A stretch of DNA of 64,000 nucleotides from Auraticoccus monumenti. GTDB lineage: Bacteria > Actinomycetota > Actinomycetes > Propionibacteriales > Propionibacteriaceae. The stretch spans positions 3,658,001-3,722,000 of the forward strand of contig NZ_LT629688.1 of assembly GCF_900101785.1 (NCBI RefSeq), in the 5' to 3' direction. The notes under the pieces were generated by a model, which saw only the letters and a program-made list of their open reading frames with translations, had not been told where the DNA came from and searched no databases. A program made the translations under genes and the position numbers. Positions 36,779 through 46,209 of this stretch are shown here, piece after piece (position 1 is the first letter of the stretch; every line of letters begins with the position of its first letter).

Positions 36779-37795
36779 CTAGACGCCCTTGGTGCTGGAC
36801 TCCCGCACCACCAGCTCGGGCTGGAAGACGTGGTGGGTGGCCGGCGTCCCGGGAGCGGCGGCCACCCGCTCGAGCAGCAGCTCCACGGCGGTCCGACCGA
36901 GCAGCTCCTTGGGCTGGCGGATCGAGCTCAGCGGGACCACGGTGGCGCTGGCGAAGTCGATGTCGTCGTAGCCCACCAGCGCGATCGAGCCGGGCTGGCG
37001 GGTGCCGCCCATCAGCGTCAGGGCCTGCAGGCAGCCGACCGCGAGCAGGTCGTTGGCGGCGAAGACGGCGTCGGGGGCGTCCTCGCCCCGCCGCGCCGCC
37101 AGCTCCTGCCCGACCGAGCGCCCCTCGAGCACGGTCAGCGAGGGGGTGCGGACCACCTCCAGGGTGGCGCCGGGGACGGCGGCGACCGCCCGGCGCGCCC
37201 CCTCGGTGCGCTCGGCCACCTGCCGGATCTCCGCCGGCCCGGCGATCATCGTGATCCGTCGTCTCCCCTGCTCCAGCAGGTGGGCGACGGCCATCTCACC
37301 GCCGGCGGTGTCGTCCACCGACACCGAGGCGAAGCGGGGGTCGTCGGTGGGGTTGCCGACCAGCACCACGGGCACACCGCGGCGGTGCAACCGGTCCAGC
37401 AGCTCGTCGTCGGTGTGGATCGGTGAGAAGAGCACGCCCTGGACCCGCTGCTCCTCGAAGAGGTCGAGGTAGGCGTTCTCCTTGGCCCGGTCGTGGTCGC
37501 TGGTGCCCAGCAGCACGTTGAACCCGGCCGCGGAGGAGGCGTGCTGGGCACCGCGGGCGACGTCGGTGAAGAAGGGGTTCGAGACGTCGAGGACGATGAA
37601 GCCGATGCTGCGGCTGGTCCCGGCACGCAGCTGGCGGGCGGCGTCGTTGCGGACGTAGCCGAGGGCGTCGATGGCCTCGTGGACGCGCTCGAGGGTCAGC
37701 GGGGAGACCTTGGCCGGGGCGTTCAGCACGTTGGAGACCGTCCCGACCGACACGCCGGCCCGGGCCGCGACCTCACGGATGCTGACCGTGGCCAC
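36779..37795 (-). CDS. LacI-family regulator of rhamnose/lactate genes
   Basis: Repressor of 338 aa with the LacI helix-turn-helix at the N-terminus (VSIREVAARAGVSVGTVSNVLN), hinge (DAARQLRAGTSRSIGF) and periplasmic-binding-protein-like sensor domain ending in GYDDIDFASATVVPLSSIRQP. GTG start at 37795 follows AGGAGG at four bases. Divergent from rhaI; operators at 37883 and 32752 fit one regulator for both rha and lut operons, with rhamnose or a breakdown product as the likely inducer. Confidence 0.9.
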   Translation of the reverse strand: MATVSIREVAARAGVSVGTVSNVLNAPAKVSPLTLERVHEAIDALGYVRNDAARQLRAGTSRSIGFIVLDVSNPFFTDVARGAQHASSAAGFNVLLGTSDHDRAKENAYLDLFEEQRVQGVLFSPIHTDDELLDRLHRRGVPVVLVGNPTDDPRFASVSVDDTAGGEMAVAHLLEQGRRRITMIAGPAEIRQVAERTEGARRAVAAVPGATLEVVRTPSLTVLEGRSVGQELAARRGEDAPDAVFAANDLLAVGCLQALTLMGGTRQPGSIALVGYDDIDFASATVVPLSSIRQPKELLGRTAVELLLERVAAAPGTPATHHVFQPELVVRESSTKGV

Positions 37796-37882
37796 TGTTC
37801 CTCCTGGCTGGGTTGGACGACTCGCGGAGCGTAGCCCACGAAGCTCGGGCCGTCTCTGGCACGCCTCTGCCCGACGCCTCTT

Positions 37883-37898
37883 GTTGAATCGTTTCACG
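37883..37898. promoter_or_regulatory. LacI-type operator between lacI and rhaI
   Basis: GTTGAATCGTTTCACG is a palindrome centred on CG with the same half-site as the lutA operator. It overlaps the spacer of a possible rhaI promoter, TTGTTG (37881-37886) and TACCGT (37905-37910) 18 bases apart. Position suits repression of rhaI and perhaps autoregulation. Confidence 0.6.
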
Positions 37899-37946
37899 AT
37901 CGGTTACCGTGGGCGCAGCCACCGCCGCCGACCCCGGGAGCCACCG

Positions 37947-39113
37947 ATGCCGACCTTCGACCAGATCACCGACGTCCTGAGCCGCCAGGCCATCGAGCTC
38001 CCCTCCTGGGCCTTCGGGAACTCCGGCACCCGGTTCAAGGTCTTCGGCACCCCCGGCACCCCGCGCACGGTGCAGGAGAAGATCGCCGACGCGGCCACCG
38101 TGCACCGCTTCACCGGGCTGGCCCCCAGCGTGGCCCTGCACATCCCCTGGGACGCCGTGGACGACTACGCCGCGCTGCGCCGCCACGCCGAGGACCTGGG
38201 CGTCTCGCTGGGGACGATCAACTCCAACACCTTCCAGGACGACGTCTACAAGTTCGGCAGCCTCACCCACACCGACGCCGCGGTCCGCCAGCAGGCGATC
38301 GACCACCACCTGACCTGCGTCGACGTGATGGACGCGACCGGCTCCCAGGACCTCAAGATCTGGCTCGCCGACGGCACCAACTACCCCGGCCAGGGCGACC
38401 TGCGCGGACGCCAGGACCGGCTGGCCGAGAGCCTCGCGGCGATCTACGACCGGCTCGGCCCGGAGCAGCGACTGGTGCTGGAGTACAAGTTCTTCGAGCC
38501 CGCCTTCTACGCCACCGACGTCCCGGACTGGGGCACCTCCTACGCCCAGGTCAACGCGCTCGGCGACCGGGCGATGGTCTGCCTGGACACCGGCCACCAC
38601 GCCCCCGGCACCAACATCGAGTTCATCGTGATGCAGCTGCTGCGGCTGGGGAAGCTCGGTTCCTTCGACTTCAACTCCCGCTTCTACGCCGACGACGACC
38701 TGATCGTCGGGGCGGCCGACCCCTTCCAGCTCTTCCGCATCCTGGTCGAGGTGGTGCGCGGCGGGGCGCTCGAGCCCGACTCGCCGGTGGCCTTCATGCT
38801 CGACCAGTGCCACAACGTCGAGGCCAAGATCCCCGGCCAGATCCGCTCGGTGCTGAACGTGCAGGAGGCCACCGCGAAGGCGCTGCTGGTCGACACCGAG
38901 GCGCTCACCGCCGCCCAGGAGGCCGGTGACGTGCTGGGGGCCAACGGCATCGTGATGGACGCCTTCTGGACCGACGTGCGCGCCGACCTCGCCGACTGGC
39001 GCGGGTCCCGCGGGCTGGACGGGAACCCGATGGCCGCCTTCGCCGCGTCGGGCTACCAGCAGCAGATCGAGAGCGAGCGCGTCGGCGGCCAGCAGGCCGG
39101 CTGGGGCGCCTGA
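37947..39113 (+). CDS. rhaI: L-rhamnose isomerase (RhaI type)
   Basis: Interconverts L-rhamnose and L-rhamnulose; metal-dependent TIM barrel. 388 aa, of the Pseudomonas-type RhaI rather than E. coli RhaA: PSWAFGNSGTRFKVFGTPG, ALHIPWD, LEYKFFEPAFYATDVPDWGTS with the metal Glu, VCLDTGHHAPGTNIE and FDFNSRFYADDDL with metal Asp residues. ATG at 37947 after GGGAG. First gene of rhaI-rhaEW-rhaB under the LacI operator. Confidence 0.93.
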   Translation: MPTFDQITDVLSRQAIELPSWAFGNSGTRFKVFGTPGTPRTVQEKIADAATVHRFTGLAPSVALHIPWDAVDDYAALRRHAEDLGVSLGTINSNTFQDDVYKFGSLTHTDAAVRQQAIDHHLTCVDVMDATGSQDLKIWLADGTNYPGQGDLRGRQDRLAESLAAIYDRLGPEQRLVLEYKFFEPAFYATDVPDWGTSYAQVNALGDRAMVCLDTGHHAPGTNIEFIVMQLLRLGKLGSFDFNSRFYADDDLIVGAADPFQLFRILVEVVRGGALEPDSPVAFMLDQCHNVEAKIPGQIRSVLNVQEATAKALLVDTEALTAAQEAGDVLGANGIVMDAFWTDVRADLADWRGSRGLDGNPMAAFAASGYQQQIESERVGGQQAGWGA

Positions 39114-39161
39114 GCCGACGACGACCACCTCCCCACCGACCACGCGACGCAGGAGACCCCG

Positions 39162-41198
39162 ATGACCAACGCCACCGTCCAGAGCCTGATCGAGCGCTCC
39201 AACCGCCTCGGCGCGGACCCCCGCAACACCAACTACGCCGGGGGCAACACCTCCGCCCAGGGCACCGAGACCGACCCGGTCACCGGCGCCGACGTCGAGC
39301 TGCTCTGGGTCAAGGGCTCCGGCGGCGACCTCGGCACGCTGCAGGAGAAGGGGCTGGCCGTGCTCCGGCTGGACCGCCTCCGCGCCCTGGTCGACGTCTA
39401 CCCCGGCGTCGAGCGCGAGGACGAGATGGTGGCGGCCTTCGACTACTGCCTGCACGGCCGCGGAGGGGCGGCCCCCTCGATCGACACCGCGATGCACGCC
39501 CTGGTCGACGCCGCGCACGTGGACCACCTGCACCCCGACGCCGGGATCGCCATCGCCACCGCGGCCGACGGCGAGGCGCTGACCCGGACGATCTGGGGCG
39601 AGCGGGTGGTGTGGGTGCCCTGGCGACGTCCGGGCTTCCAGCTCGGGCTCGACATCGCCGAGATCCAGCGCGCCAACCCGCAGGCCGTCGGCTGCATCCT
39701 CGGCGGGCACGGCATCACCGCCTGGGGCGCGACCTCGGAGGAGGCGGAGGCGAACTCGCTGGAGATCATCCGCGCCGCCACCGAGCACATCGAGACGCAC
39801 GCGAAGGCCGAGCCCTTCGGCGCCCCCCTGGACGGCTACGGCGCGCTCCCCGAGGCCGCCCGGCACGCCCGCGCGGCGGCGATCGCCCCGCTGGTCCGCG
39901 GGCTGGCCTCCACCGACAAGCCGATGGTCGGCCACTACACCGACTCCGACGTCGTGCTGGACTTCCTGGCCTCCAGCGAGCACCCGCGGCTGGCCGCGCT
40001 GGGGACGTCCTGCCCGGACCACTTCCTGCGCACCAAGGTCAAGCCGATGGTGCTCGACCTGCCCGCCGACGCCCCGCTGGAGCAGGTGAAGGACCGGCTG
40101 CGCGAGCTGCACACGGAGTACCGCGCGGACTACCAGGCCTACTACGACAGGCACGCCGACGCCGACTCCCCCGCCATCCGCGGTGCGGACCCGCTGATCG
40201 TGCTGGTGCCCGGCGTCGGCATGTTCAGCTACGGCAAGGACAAGCAGACCGCCCGGGTGGCCGGTGAGTTCTACGTCAACGCCATCAACGTGATGCGGGG
40301 CGCGGAGGGCCTGTCCAGCTACGCCCCGATCGAGGAGAGCGAGAAGTTCCGGATCGAGTACTGGGCGCTGGAGGAGGCCAAGCTGCAGCGGATGCCGAAG
40401 CCGAAGCCGCTGGCCACCCGCGTCGCGCTGGTCACCGGAGCCGCCTCCGGGATCGGCAAGGCCATCGCCACCCGGCTCGCCGCCGAGGGCGCCTGCGTGG
40501 TGATCGCGGACCTGTCGCTGGAGAAGGCGCAGGCCGCGGCCGCGGAGCTGGGCGGCACCGACGTCGCCGTGGGCGTGGCCGCCGACGTCTCCGACGAGGA
40601 CGCCGTGCAGGCCATGGTGGACGCGGCCGTGCTCGCCTTCGGCGGGGTGGATCTGGTGGTCAACAACGCCGGCCTGTCGCTGTCCAAGTCGCTGCTGGAG
40701 ACCACCGCGGCGGACTGGGACCTGCAGCACGACGTGATGGCCAAGGGCTCCTTCCTGGTGTCCAAGGCCACTGCGCGGGTGCTGATCGACCAGCAGCTGG
40801 GCGGGGACATCCTCTACATCTCCAGCAAGAACTCCGTCTTCGCCGGACCCAACAACATCGCCTACTCCGCCACCAAGGCCGACCAGGCCCACCAGGTCCG
40901 GCTGCTGGCTGCCGAGCTCGGCGAGCACGGGGTCCGGGTCAACGGGATCAACCCCGACGGCGTCGTCCGCGGCTCGGGCATCTTCGCCTCCGGCTGGGGC
41001 GCGAACCGGGCGAAGACCTACGGCGTCGAGGAGCAGGACCTGGGCAAGTTCTACGCCCAGCGCACCATCCTCAAGCGCGAGGTCCTGCCCGAGCACGTGG
41101 CCAACGCCGCCTTCGCGCTGTGCACCTCGGACTTCAGCCACACCACCGGGCTGCACGTCCCCGTCGACGCCGGCGTGGCCGCCGCGTTCCTGCGCTGA
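39162..41198 (+). CDS. rhaEW: bifunctional rhamnulose-1-phosphate aldolase / lactaldehyde dehydrogenase
   Basis: Fusion of 678 aa. The N-terminal class II aldolase domain (1-~415) has DHLHPDAGIA and GGHGITAWG metal/active-site parts and splits rhamnulose-1-phosphate into DHAP and L-lactaldehyde. The C-terminal SDR domain (~425-678) has VTGAASGIGKAIA, NNAGLS, SSKNSVFAG and YSATK and oxidises lactaldehyde to L-lactate. Known from Bacillus and actinobacteria as RhaEW. The lactate product links this operon to lutABC. Confidence 0.93.
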   Translation: MTNATVQSLIERSNRLGADPRNTNYAGGNTSAQGTETDPVTGADVELLWVKGSGGDLGTLQEKGLAVLRLDRLRALVDVYPGVEREDEMVAAFDYCLHGRGGAAPSIDTAMHALVDAAHVDHLHPDAGIAIATAADGEALTRTIWGERVVWVPWRRPGFQLGLDIAEIQRANPQAVGCILGGHGITAWGATSEEAEANSLEIIRAATEHIETHAKAEPFGAPLDGYGALPEAARHARAAAIAPLVRGLASTDKPMVGHYTDSDVVLDFLASSEHPRLAALGTSCPDHFLRTKVKPMVLDLPADAPLEQVKDRLRELHTEYRADYQAYYDRHADADSPAIRGADPLIVLVPGVGMFSYGKDKQTARVAGEFYVNAINVMRGAEGLSSYAPIEESEKFRIEYWALEEAKLQRMPKPKPLATRVALVTGAASGIGKAIATRLAAEGACVVIADLSLEKAQAAAAELGGTDVAVGVAADVSDEDAVQAMVDAAVLAFGGVDLVVNNAGLSLSKSLLETTAADWDLQHDVMAKGSFLVSKATARVLIDQQLGGDILYISSKNSVFAGPNNIAYSATKADQAHQVRLLAAELGEHGVRVNGINPDGVVRGSGIFASGWGANRAKTYGVEEQDLGKFYAQRTILKREVLPEHVANAAFALCTSDFSHTTGLHVPVDAGVAAAFLR

Positions 41199-41218
41199 CC
41201 GGGCTGATCGGGACCGAC

Positions 41219-42646
41219 ATGGCAGACGACACCGCGACCCTGCTCGCCGTCGACCTGGGCGCCACCAGCGGCCGGGTGATGGCGGGCCGGGTCGGCCGCG
41301 GCACCCTGGAGCTGGAGCAGCTCAGCCGCTTCACCAACGAGGCGGTCCGGACTCCCGACGGGCTGCAGACCGACCTGCTCTCGCTGCACGCCGGGATCAC
41401 CGCCGGGTTGTCGGAGGCGGGCCGGCGCGGCCTGGCGCCGAGCAGCATCGGGGTGGACTCGTGGGCGGTGGACTACGGGCTGCTCCGCGGCGGACGTCTG
41501 CTGGCCCAGCCGATGCACTACCGCGACGAGCGCTGCGAGCGGGGCATGGAGCGCGTCCACCGCAGCGTCCCCTTCGCCGAGCTGTACGCCCAGAACGGGC
41601 TGCAGCTGCTGCCCTTCAACACCCTCTACCAGCTGGCCGCCGAGCAGGACGAGGGGCTGCTGGACGTCGCGGACCGGATGCTGATGGTGCCGGACCTGGT
41701 GGCGCACTGGCTCGGGGCCGACCCGGTGCACGAGGCCACCAACGCCTCCACCACCGGGCTGCTGACCCTCGACGCCCCGCCGGTGTGGAACGAGACGCTG
41801 ATCCGGCGCCTCGGCTACCCCCGGTCGTTGTTCGGCGACGTCGTGCAGCCGGGCACCCGCATCGGCACCCTGTCCCCCGCGGTGGCAGGGCGGACCGGTC
41901 TGCCGGCCAGCACTGCGCTGGTGGCGGTGGGTTCCCACGACACCGCCTCGGCGGTGGTGGCGGTGCCGATGACCATCGGTCGGGCCGCCTGGGTCTCCTG
42001 CGGCACCTGGGGTCTGGTCGGGCTGGAGCTGACGGCCCCGGTGGCCACCGACGAGGCCCGCGACGCCGGCTTCACCAACGAGCTCGGGGTCGACGGCACC
42101 ACCCGCTTCCTGCACAACGTGATGGGGCTCTGGGTGCTCTCCTCGGCGCTGCGGGAGTGGTACCCGGACGGCGGGACGGCGGAGCTGCCTCGGCTGCTGG
42201 AGCAGGCGGCGGGTCGCACCGGCGCGGTGCCCACCTTCGACGTCGACGACGCCTCGCTGATGGCCCCCGGGGCGATGACCCCCCGGGTGGCGGCGTTGCT
42301 GCGGGCCCAGGGGGACCCGGTGCCCGAGCAGCCCGTGGACTGGGTGGCCAGCATCGTGGACAGCCTCGCGCTGGCCATGGCGCAGGCGGTGCGGACTGCC
42401 TGCCGGCTGGCCGACCAGGACGTCGAGGTGGTGCACGTGGTGGGCGGCGGGGCCCTGAACACCCTGCTCTGCCAGCGGCTGGCCGACCACGCCGGGCTCC
42501 CCGTCCTGGCCGGGCCGGTCGAGGCCACCGCCATCGGCAACCTGCTGGTGCAGGCCCGCACCGCCGGCGTCCTGCAGGGCGACCTCGCCGCGCTCCGCGC
42601 GCTGGTGGCCGCCACCCACCCGCCGACCCGGCTGGTCCCCCGCTGA
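41219..42646 (+). CDS. rhaB: rhamnulokinase
   Basis: Phosphorylates L-rhamnulose with ATP. FGGY-type kinase of 475 aa: LLAVDLGATSGRVMAG at the start (phosphate 1), GVDSWAVDYGLL, MHYRDER, the adenosine-binding VHVVGGGALNTLLCQRLAD near the end. ATG at 41219, 20 bases after rhaEW. No dedicated rhamnose mutarotase or rhamnose-specific permease is in this operon; the ABC importer downstream may supply the sugar. Confidence 0.94.
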   Translation: MADDTATLLAVDLGATSGRVMAGRVGRGTLELEQLSRFTNEAVRTPDGLQTDLLSLHAGITAGLSEAGRRGLAPSSIGVDSWAVDYGLLRGGRLLAQPMHYRDERCERGMERVHRSVPFAELYAQNGLQLLPFNTLYQLAAEQDEGLLDVADRMLMVPDLVAHWLGADPVHEATNASTTGLLTLDAPPVWNETLIRRLGYPRSLFGDVVQPGTRIGTLSPAVAGRTGLPASTALVAVGSHDTASAVVAVPMTIGRAAWVSCGTWGLVGLELTAPVATDEARDAGFTNELGVDGTTRFLHNVMGLWVLSSALREWYPDGGTAELPRLLEQAAGRTGAVPTFDVDDASLMAPGAMTPRVAALLRAQGDPVPEQPVDWVASIVDSLALAMAQAVRTACRLADQDVEVVHVVGGGALNTLLCQRLADHAGLPVLAGPVEATAIGNLLVQARTAGVLQGDLAALRALVAATHPPTRLVPR

Positions 42647-42782
42647 CCCTGGACGTCCCCGCCGGCCCGCGGGTCCCACGCTGACCCCTGAACGGCTGTA
42701 TGTCGTCCAGGCGACGGCCGGCGCGTCGCGGCGTGTACCGCCGATGCGAGGCGACGGCGTACGGGTTTCCAGGGCGGGACCC

Positions 42783-42820
42783 TTGACACGTCCCGGAGCG
42801 GCCTCTACTTTTTCGTATTA
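42783..42820 (+). promoter_or_regulatory. promoter and operator of the second lacI gene
   Basis: TTGACA (42783-42788) and TACTTT (42806-42811) are 17 bases apart, the best sigma-70-type promoter in the window. TTCGTATTA follows at 42812-42820 and recurs inverted (TAATACGAA) at 43905-43913 before the ABC-transporter operon, so autorepression is likely. Confidence 0.7.
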
Positions 42821-42848
42821 GTCGCAGCCACGAGGAGGTGACGGACGG

Positions 42849-43865
42849 ATGCGACGACCCAGTCAGCGCGACATCGCGCAGCGTGCCGGCGTCTCCCAGA
42901 CCGCCGTCTCCCTGGTGCTCAACGGCAAGACCGACAGCATCTCGACCACCACCCAGGAGCGCATCCGGCGGGCGATGACCGAGCTCAGCTACGTCCCGGA
43001 CCCGGCCGCACGCTCCCTGCGCGGGGGGCGCAACGACCTGATCGGCGTGCACACCTACGAGCCGGTCTTCCCGGTCGGGCCCGACGACTACTTCCACGAC
43101 TTCCTGGTGGGGATCGAGCAGCGGGCCGTGGAGCTGGCGCGCGACCTGGTCCTCTTCGCCTCCACCCAGCGCCCCGACGGACGTCGGAGCATCTACGGGG
43201 GCGGGACGAACCGGCTCCGGCTGGCCGACGGCACGGTGGTCTTCGGCCTGGAGCGCGACGACGACGAGCTCCGCCGGCTGACCGCCGAGCGGTACCCGTT
43301 CGTGGTGCTGGGCCGACGCGACTCCCTCCCCGAGGTGGCCTCGGTCGGCGTCGACTACGCGCCGGCGGTCACCGCCTCGCTGACCCGGCTGGTCGAGGCC
43401 GGGCACCGCCGCATCGGCTACCTGCGCGGCCGCCAGGACCAGACCCCCCAGCGCGACCGCCGGGACGCCGCCCGCACCGCCGAGACCGGGCTGGGCATCA
43501 CGCTGGCCTGGTACGAGCGGGAGGACACCACCGCCGAGACCGGCCCCCGGTACTGGGTGGCCGAGGGCCTCACCGCGGTCGTGGTGGAGGCCACCGAGGA
43601 CGCCCCCTACGTCGAGCGGCTCGCCCGCGAGGCCGGGGTGCAGATCCCGACCGACCTGTCCGCCGTGTGCCTGGACGCGGTGCCCGCCGCCTCCGAGGCG
43701 GCGCACTGGAGCCAGCTGAGCATCCCCAAGCGGGCGGTGGGAGCCCGCGCCCTCACCGTGCTGACCGAGATCCTCGACGGCCGGCTGCCCGCCGACCACC
43801 GCGAGCTGCACCCCTGCGACGACGGGATCAGTCCCGCCACCGTCGCCGCCCCCAGGACCGCCTGA
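42849..43865 (+). CDS. LacI-family regulator of the sugar ABC importer
   Basis: Repressor of 338 aa: HTH in PSQRDIAQRAGVSQTAVSLVLNGK, hinge PAARSLRGGRNDLIGVH, then the sugar-sensing domain with a GHRRIGYLRG segment. ATG at 42849 with GAGGAGGTG upstream. The shared 9-bp motif TAATACGAA in front of itself and in front of the SBP gene at 43941 points to local control of the ABC importer rather than of rha/lut. Ligand unknown. Confidence 0.9.
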   Translation: MRRPSQRDIAQRAGVSQTAVSLVLNGKTDSISTTTQERIRRAMTELSYVPDPAARSLRGGRNDLIGVHTYEPVFPVGPDDYFHDFLVGIEQRAVELARDLVLFASTQRPDGRRSIYGGGTNRLRLADGTVVFGLERDDDELRRLTAERYPFVVLGRRDSLPEVASVGVDYAPAVTASLTRLVEAGHRRIGYLRGRQDQTPQRDRRDAARTAETGLGITLAWYEREDTTAETGPRYWVAEGLTAVVVEATEDAPYVERLAREAGVQIPTDLSAVCLDAVPAASEAAHWSQLSIPKRAVGARALTVLTEILDGRLPADHRELHPCDDGISPATVAAPRTA

Positions 43866-43901
43866 CCCCTTCGCTCTCCTCCGCACGCCCTGACGCACGT
43901 C

Positions 43902-43915
43902 CGGTAATACGAATC
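43902..43915. promoter_or_regulatory. operator before the ABC-transporter operon
   Basis: CGGTAATACGAATC contains TAATACGAA (43905-43913), the inverse of the motif at 42812-42820. AT-rich in a GC-rich gap between the regulator stop and the binding-protein start, as expected of the operator for the regulator at 42849. Confidence 0.55.
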
Positions 43916-43940
43916 ATCCGATCCGAACAAGGGAGTTCCG

Positions 43941-45269
43941 ATGCACCCACGTCGTCGAGCCAGCCGCACAGCGGCCCTGGCTCTCGTCGCCCTGACCCTC
44001 ACCACGGCCGGCTGCGGCCTCGGTGGCCCCCCGCCGGCCGCGGAGGGTGAGCAGGGCGGCAGCAACCAGCTGACCGTCTGGTTCCCCGGCACCAACGCCT
44101 CCGAGATCGAGCTGGTCACCGAGACGATCGTCCCCCGGTTCGAGGCCGAGACCGGGGCCGAGGTGGAGGTGACGTTCCTGGACTGGCCCGACATGTCGAC
44201 CAAGCTCAACGCCGCCTTCGCCGCCGGCACCGCACCCGACGTCTTCGGTCACGGCCCGGCCGCCGTCGCGGACTTCGTGGCCAACGACCGGCTGACCGAC
44301 CTCGGTCCGTTCCTGGACCAGCTCGAGCTGGCCGACCGCGAGGACATGGCCGCCGCGCTCCCCGGCGGGCAGGTCGACGGCACCCAGTACCTGCTGCCGC
44401 TGTCCCTGCAGGGCAGCCTGCTGGCCTACGACGCCGACGCGTTCACCGAGGCCGGGCTGGACCCGGACCAGCCCCCGGCCACCTGGCAGGAGGCCCGCGA
44501 GCTGGCCGGGCAGCTCACCGAGCGCGACGGCGGCGAGATCACCCGCTCCGGCCTGCTGCTGCCCAGCCACCCGATCGGGCTGCAGCAGAGCTTCGCCACC
44601 CTGCTGTACGCCGCCGGGGGCACCCAGGTCAGCGAGGACGGCAGCTCGGCCACCTTCGCCTCATCCGAGGGCGCGGAGGTGCTCGACTTCATCACCGGCA
44701 CCTACACCGGGGATGACGCCGTGGCCACCGGACTGGGAATGGACTACAGCGCCGTCCCGCCGGCCCAGCAGCCGCTGGTCACCGGGGACGCGGCGATGAT
44801 GGTCGCCACCGCCCCGCAGCTGGCGCAGATGAAGAAGGCCGACCCCGACGCCGACCTGCGGGTGGCCCCGGCGATGAGCTTCGACGGCAGCACCGACCCG
44901 GCGGCCTTCGGCGGGGCCGGGCCCGGTCTGATGATCAACGCCGACAGTCCCGAGCAGGAGCTGGCCTGGCAGCTGCTGGAGTACCTGATCTCCCCCGAGG
45001 TCGGGGTGGAGTACACCGAGGGCATCGGGGCAATCCCGGTCCGCGCCTCGGCCACCGGGTCGGACTACGTCCAGGGCTCGGACACCCTGCAGACCTACCT
45101 CGACTCGGCGCCGGCGATGGTGCCCAACCCGAACGTGGCCGGCTGGGTGCAGGTGCGCGACACCATGGCCCAGTACCTGGAGCAGGCCACCAACGAGAAG
45201 CTTCCGGCCGACGAGGCCCTCAGCCAGGCCGCCGCCGAGGTGGACGGCATCCTGCAGAAGGCCGGCTGA
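43941..45269 (+). CDS. sugar-binding lipoprotein of a CUT1 ABC importer
   Basis: Extracellular solute-binding protein, family 1, 442 aa. The N-terminus RTAALALVALTLTTAGCGLGG is a lipoprotein signal with lipobox TAGC, so the mature protein is anchored by Cys near residue 31. LTVWFPGTNASEIELVTETIVPRFEAETG and FAAGTAPDVFG are typical. Followed directly by two permeases; the ATPase (often a shared MsiK-type protein) is elsewhere. Substrate likely an oligo- or monosaccharide of the rhamnose/uronate set. Confidence 0.9.
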   Translation: MHPRRRASRTAALALVALTLTTAGCGLGGPPPAAEGEQGGSNQLTVWFPGTNASEIELVTETIVPRFEAETGAEVEVTFLDWPDMSTKLNAAFAAGTAPDVFGHGPAAVADFVANDRLTDLGPFLDQLELADREDMAAALPGGQVDGTQYLLPLSLQGSLLAYDADAFTEAGLDPDQPPATWQEARELAGQLTERDGGEITRSGLLLPSHPIGLQQSFATLLYAAGGTQVSEDGSSATFASSEGAEVLDFITGTYTGDDAVATGLGMDYSAVPPAQQPLVTGDAAMMVATAPQLAQMKKADPDADLRVAPAMSFDGSTDPAAFGGAGPGLMINADSPEQELAWQLLEYLISPEVGVEYTEGIGAIPVRASATGSDYVQGSDTLQTYLDSAPAMVPNPNVAGWVQVRDTMAQYLEQATNEKLPADEALSQAAAEVDGILQKAG

Positions 45270-45270
45270 G

Positions 45271-46209
45271 ATGACCACCCTGCAGCAGACGACGCCCCCG
45301 GCGGTCCTCCCCGCCGGGGGCGGCCAGCCGGCACCGCGCCGACGCCGGATGGCCACCACGTCCTGGATCGGGGTGCTGTTCGTCCTCCCCGCGACCCTGT
45401 ACGTGCTGGTCTACCAGCTGGTCCCGGTGCTCTACGGCCTGCTCCTGAGCCTCACCGAGTACAGCCCGCTGAGCCGCTCCGGGCCACGCTTCGTCGGGCT
45501 CAGCAACTACGCCGCGCTGCTCGACGACCGGGGTTTCGCCCAGGCCCTGCTGGTGACCGGGCAGTACGTGCTGCTGGTGCTCCCGCCCACGGTGGTGGTG
45601 GCGCTGGTGCTGGCGATGCTGGCCGACCGGCCCTTCCGGGGCGTCGGGTTCTTCCGCTCCGCGCTCTACGTGCCCCACATCGTCTCGCTGACCACGGTCG
45701 CGGTGGTGTGGCTGTGGATCTACTCTCCCAACGGCCTGGTCAACGAGGCCCTGACCGGGCTCGGCCTGGGCCCGCAGTCGTGGCTGCTGGACGAGGACGC
45801 CGCGATGCCGGCGGTGGCGGCGATGCGGGTGTGGAAGGCGCTGGGCAGCAACATGGTGCTGCTGCTCGCCGGGCTGCAGTCGATCCCCCGGGAGCTGTAC
45901 GAGGCGGCCAGCACCGACGGCGCCTCGCCGTGGCAGCGCTTCCGCCACATCACCCTGCCCGGGCTGCGCCCGATCCTCACCTACGTGGTGGCGATGGACA
46001 TCATCTTCCTGGCCCAGGGCTTCGCCGAGCTGTTCATCCTGACCGGTGGCGGCCCGCTGGGTCGCACCACCACCGTCAACTACCTCATCTACACCGAGGC
46101 GTTCCAGTACAACAGCTTCGGCTCGGCCTCGGCGATGGCCTTCGTGCTGTTCGCGTTCATCGCAGCCTTCTCCTTCGTGTCCATCCGCGGCATCGCCGGG
46201 AGGCGCTGA
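45271..46209 (+). CDS. sugar ABC transporter permease (MalF type)
   Basis: Inner-membrane permease of 312 aa with six helices and the EAA loop YEAASTDGASPWQRFRHITLPGLRP that contacts the ATPase. ATG at 45271 starts two bases after the binding-protein stop, and its TGA overlaps the next permease start, so the three transporter genes are translated as a unit. Confidence 0.92.
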   Translation: MTTLQQTTPPAVLPAGGGQPAPRRRRMATTSWIGVLFVLPATLYVLVYQLVPVLYGLLLSLTEYSPLSRSGPRFVGLSNYAALLDDRGFAQALLVTGQYVLLVLPPTVVVALVLAMLADRPFRGVGFFRSALYVPHIVSLTTVAVVWLWIYSPNGLVNEALTGLGLGPQSWLLDEDAAMPAVAAMRVWKALGSNMVLLLAGLQSIPRELYEAASTDGASPWQRFRHITLPGLRPILTYVVAMDIIFLAQGFAELFILTGGGPLGRTTTVNYLIYTEAFQYNSFGSASAMAFVLFAFIAAFSFVSIRGIAGRR

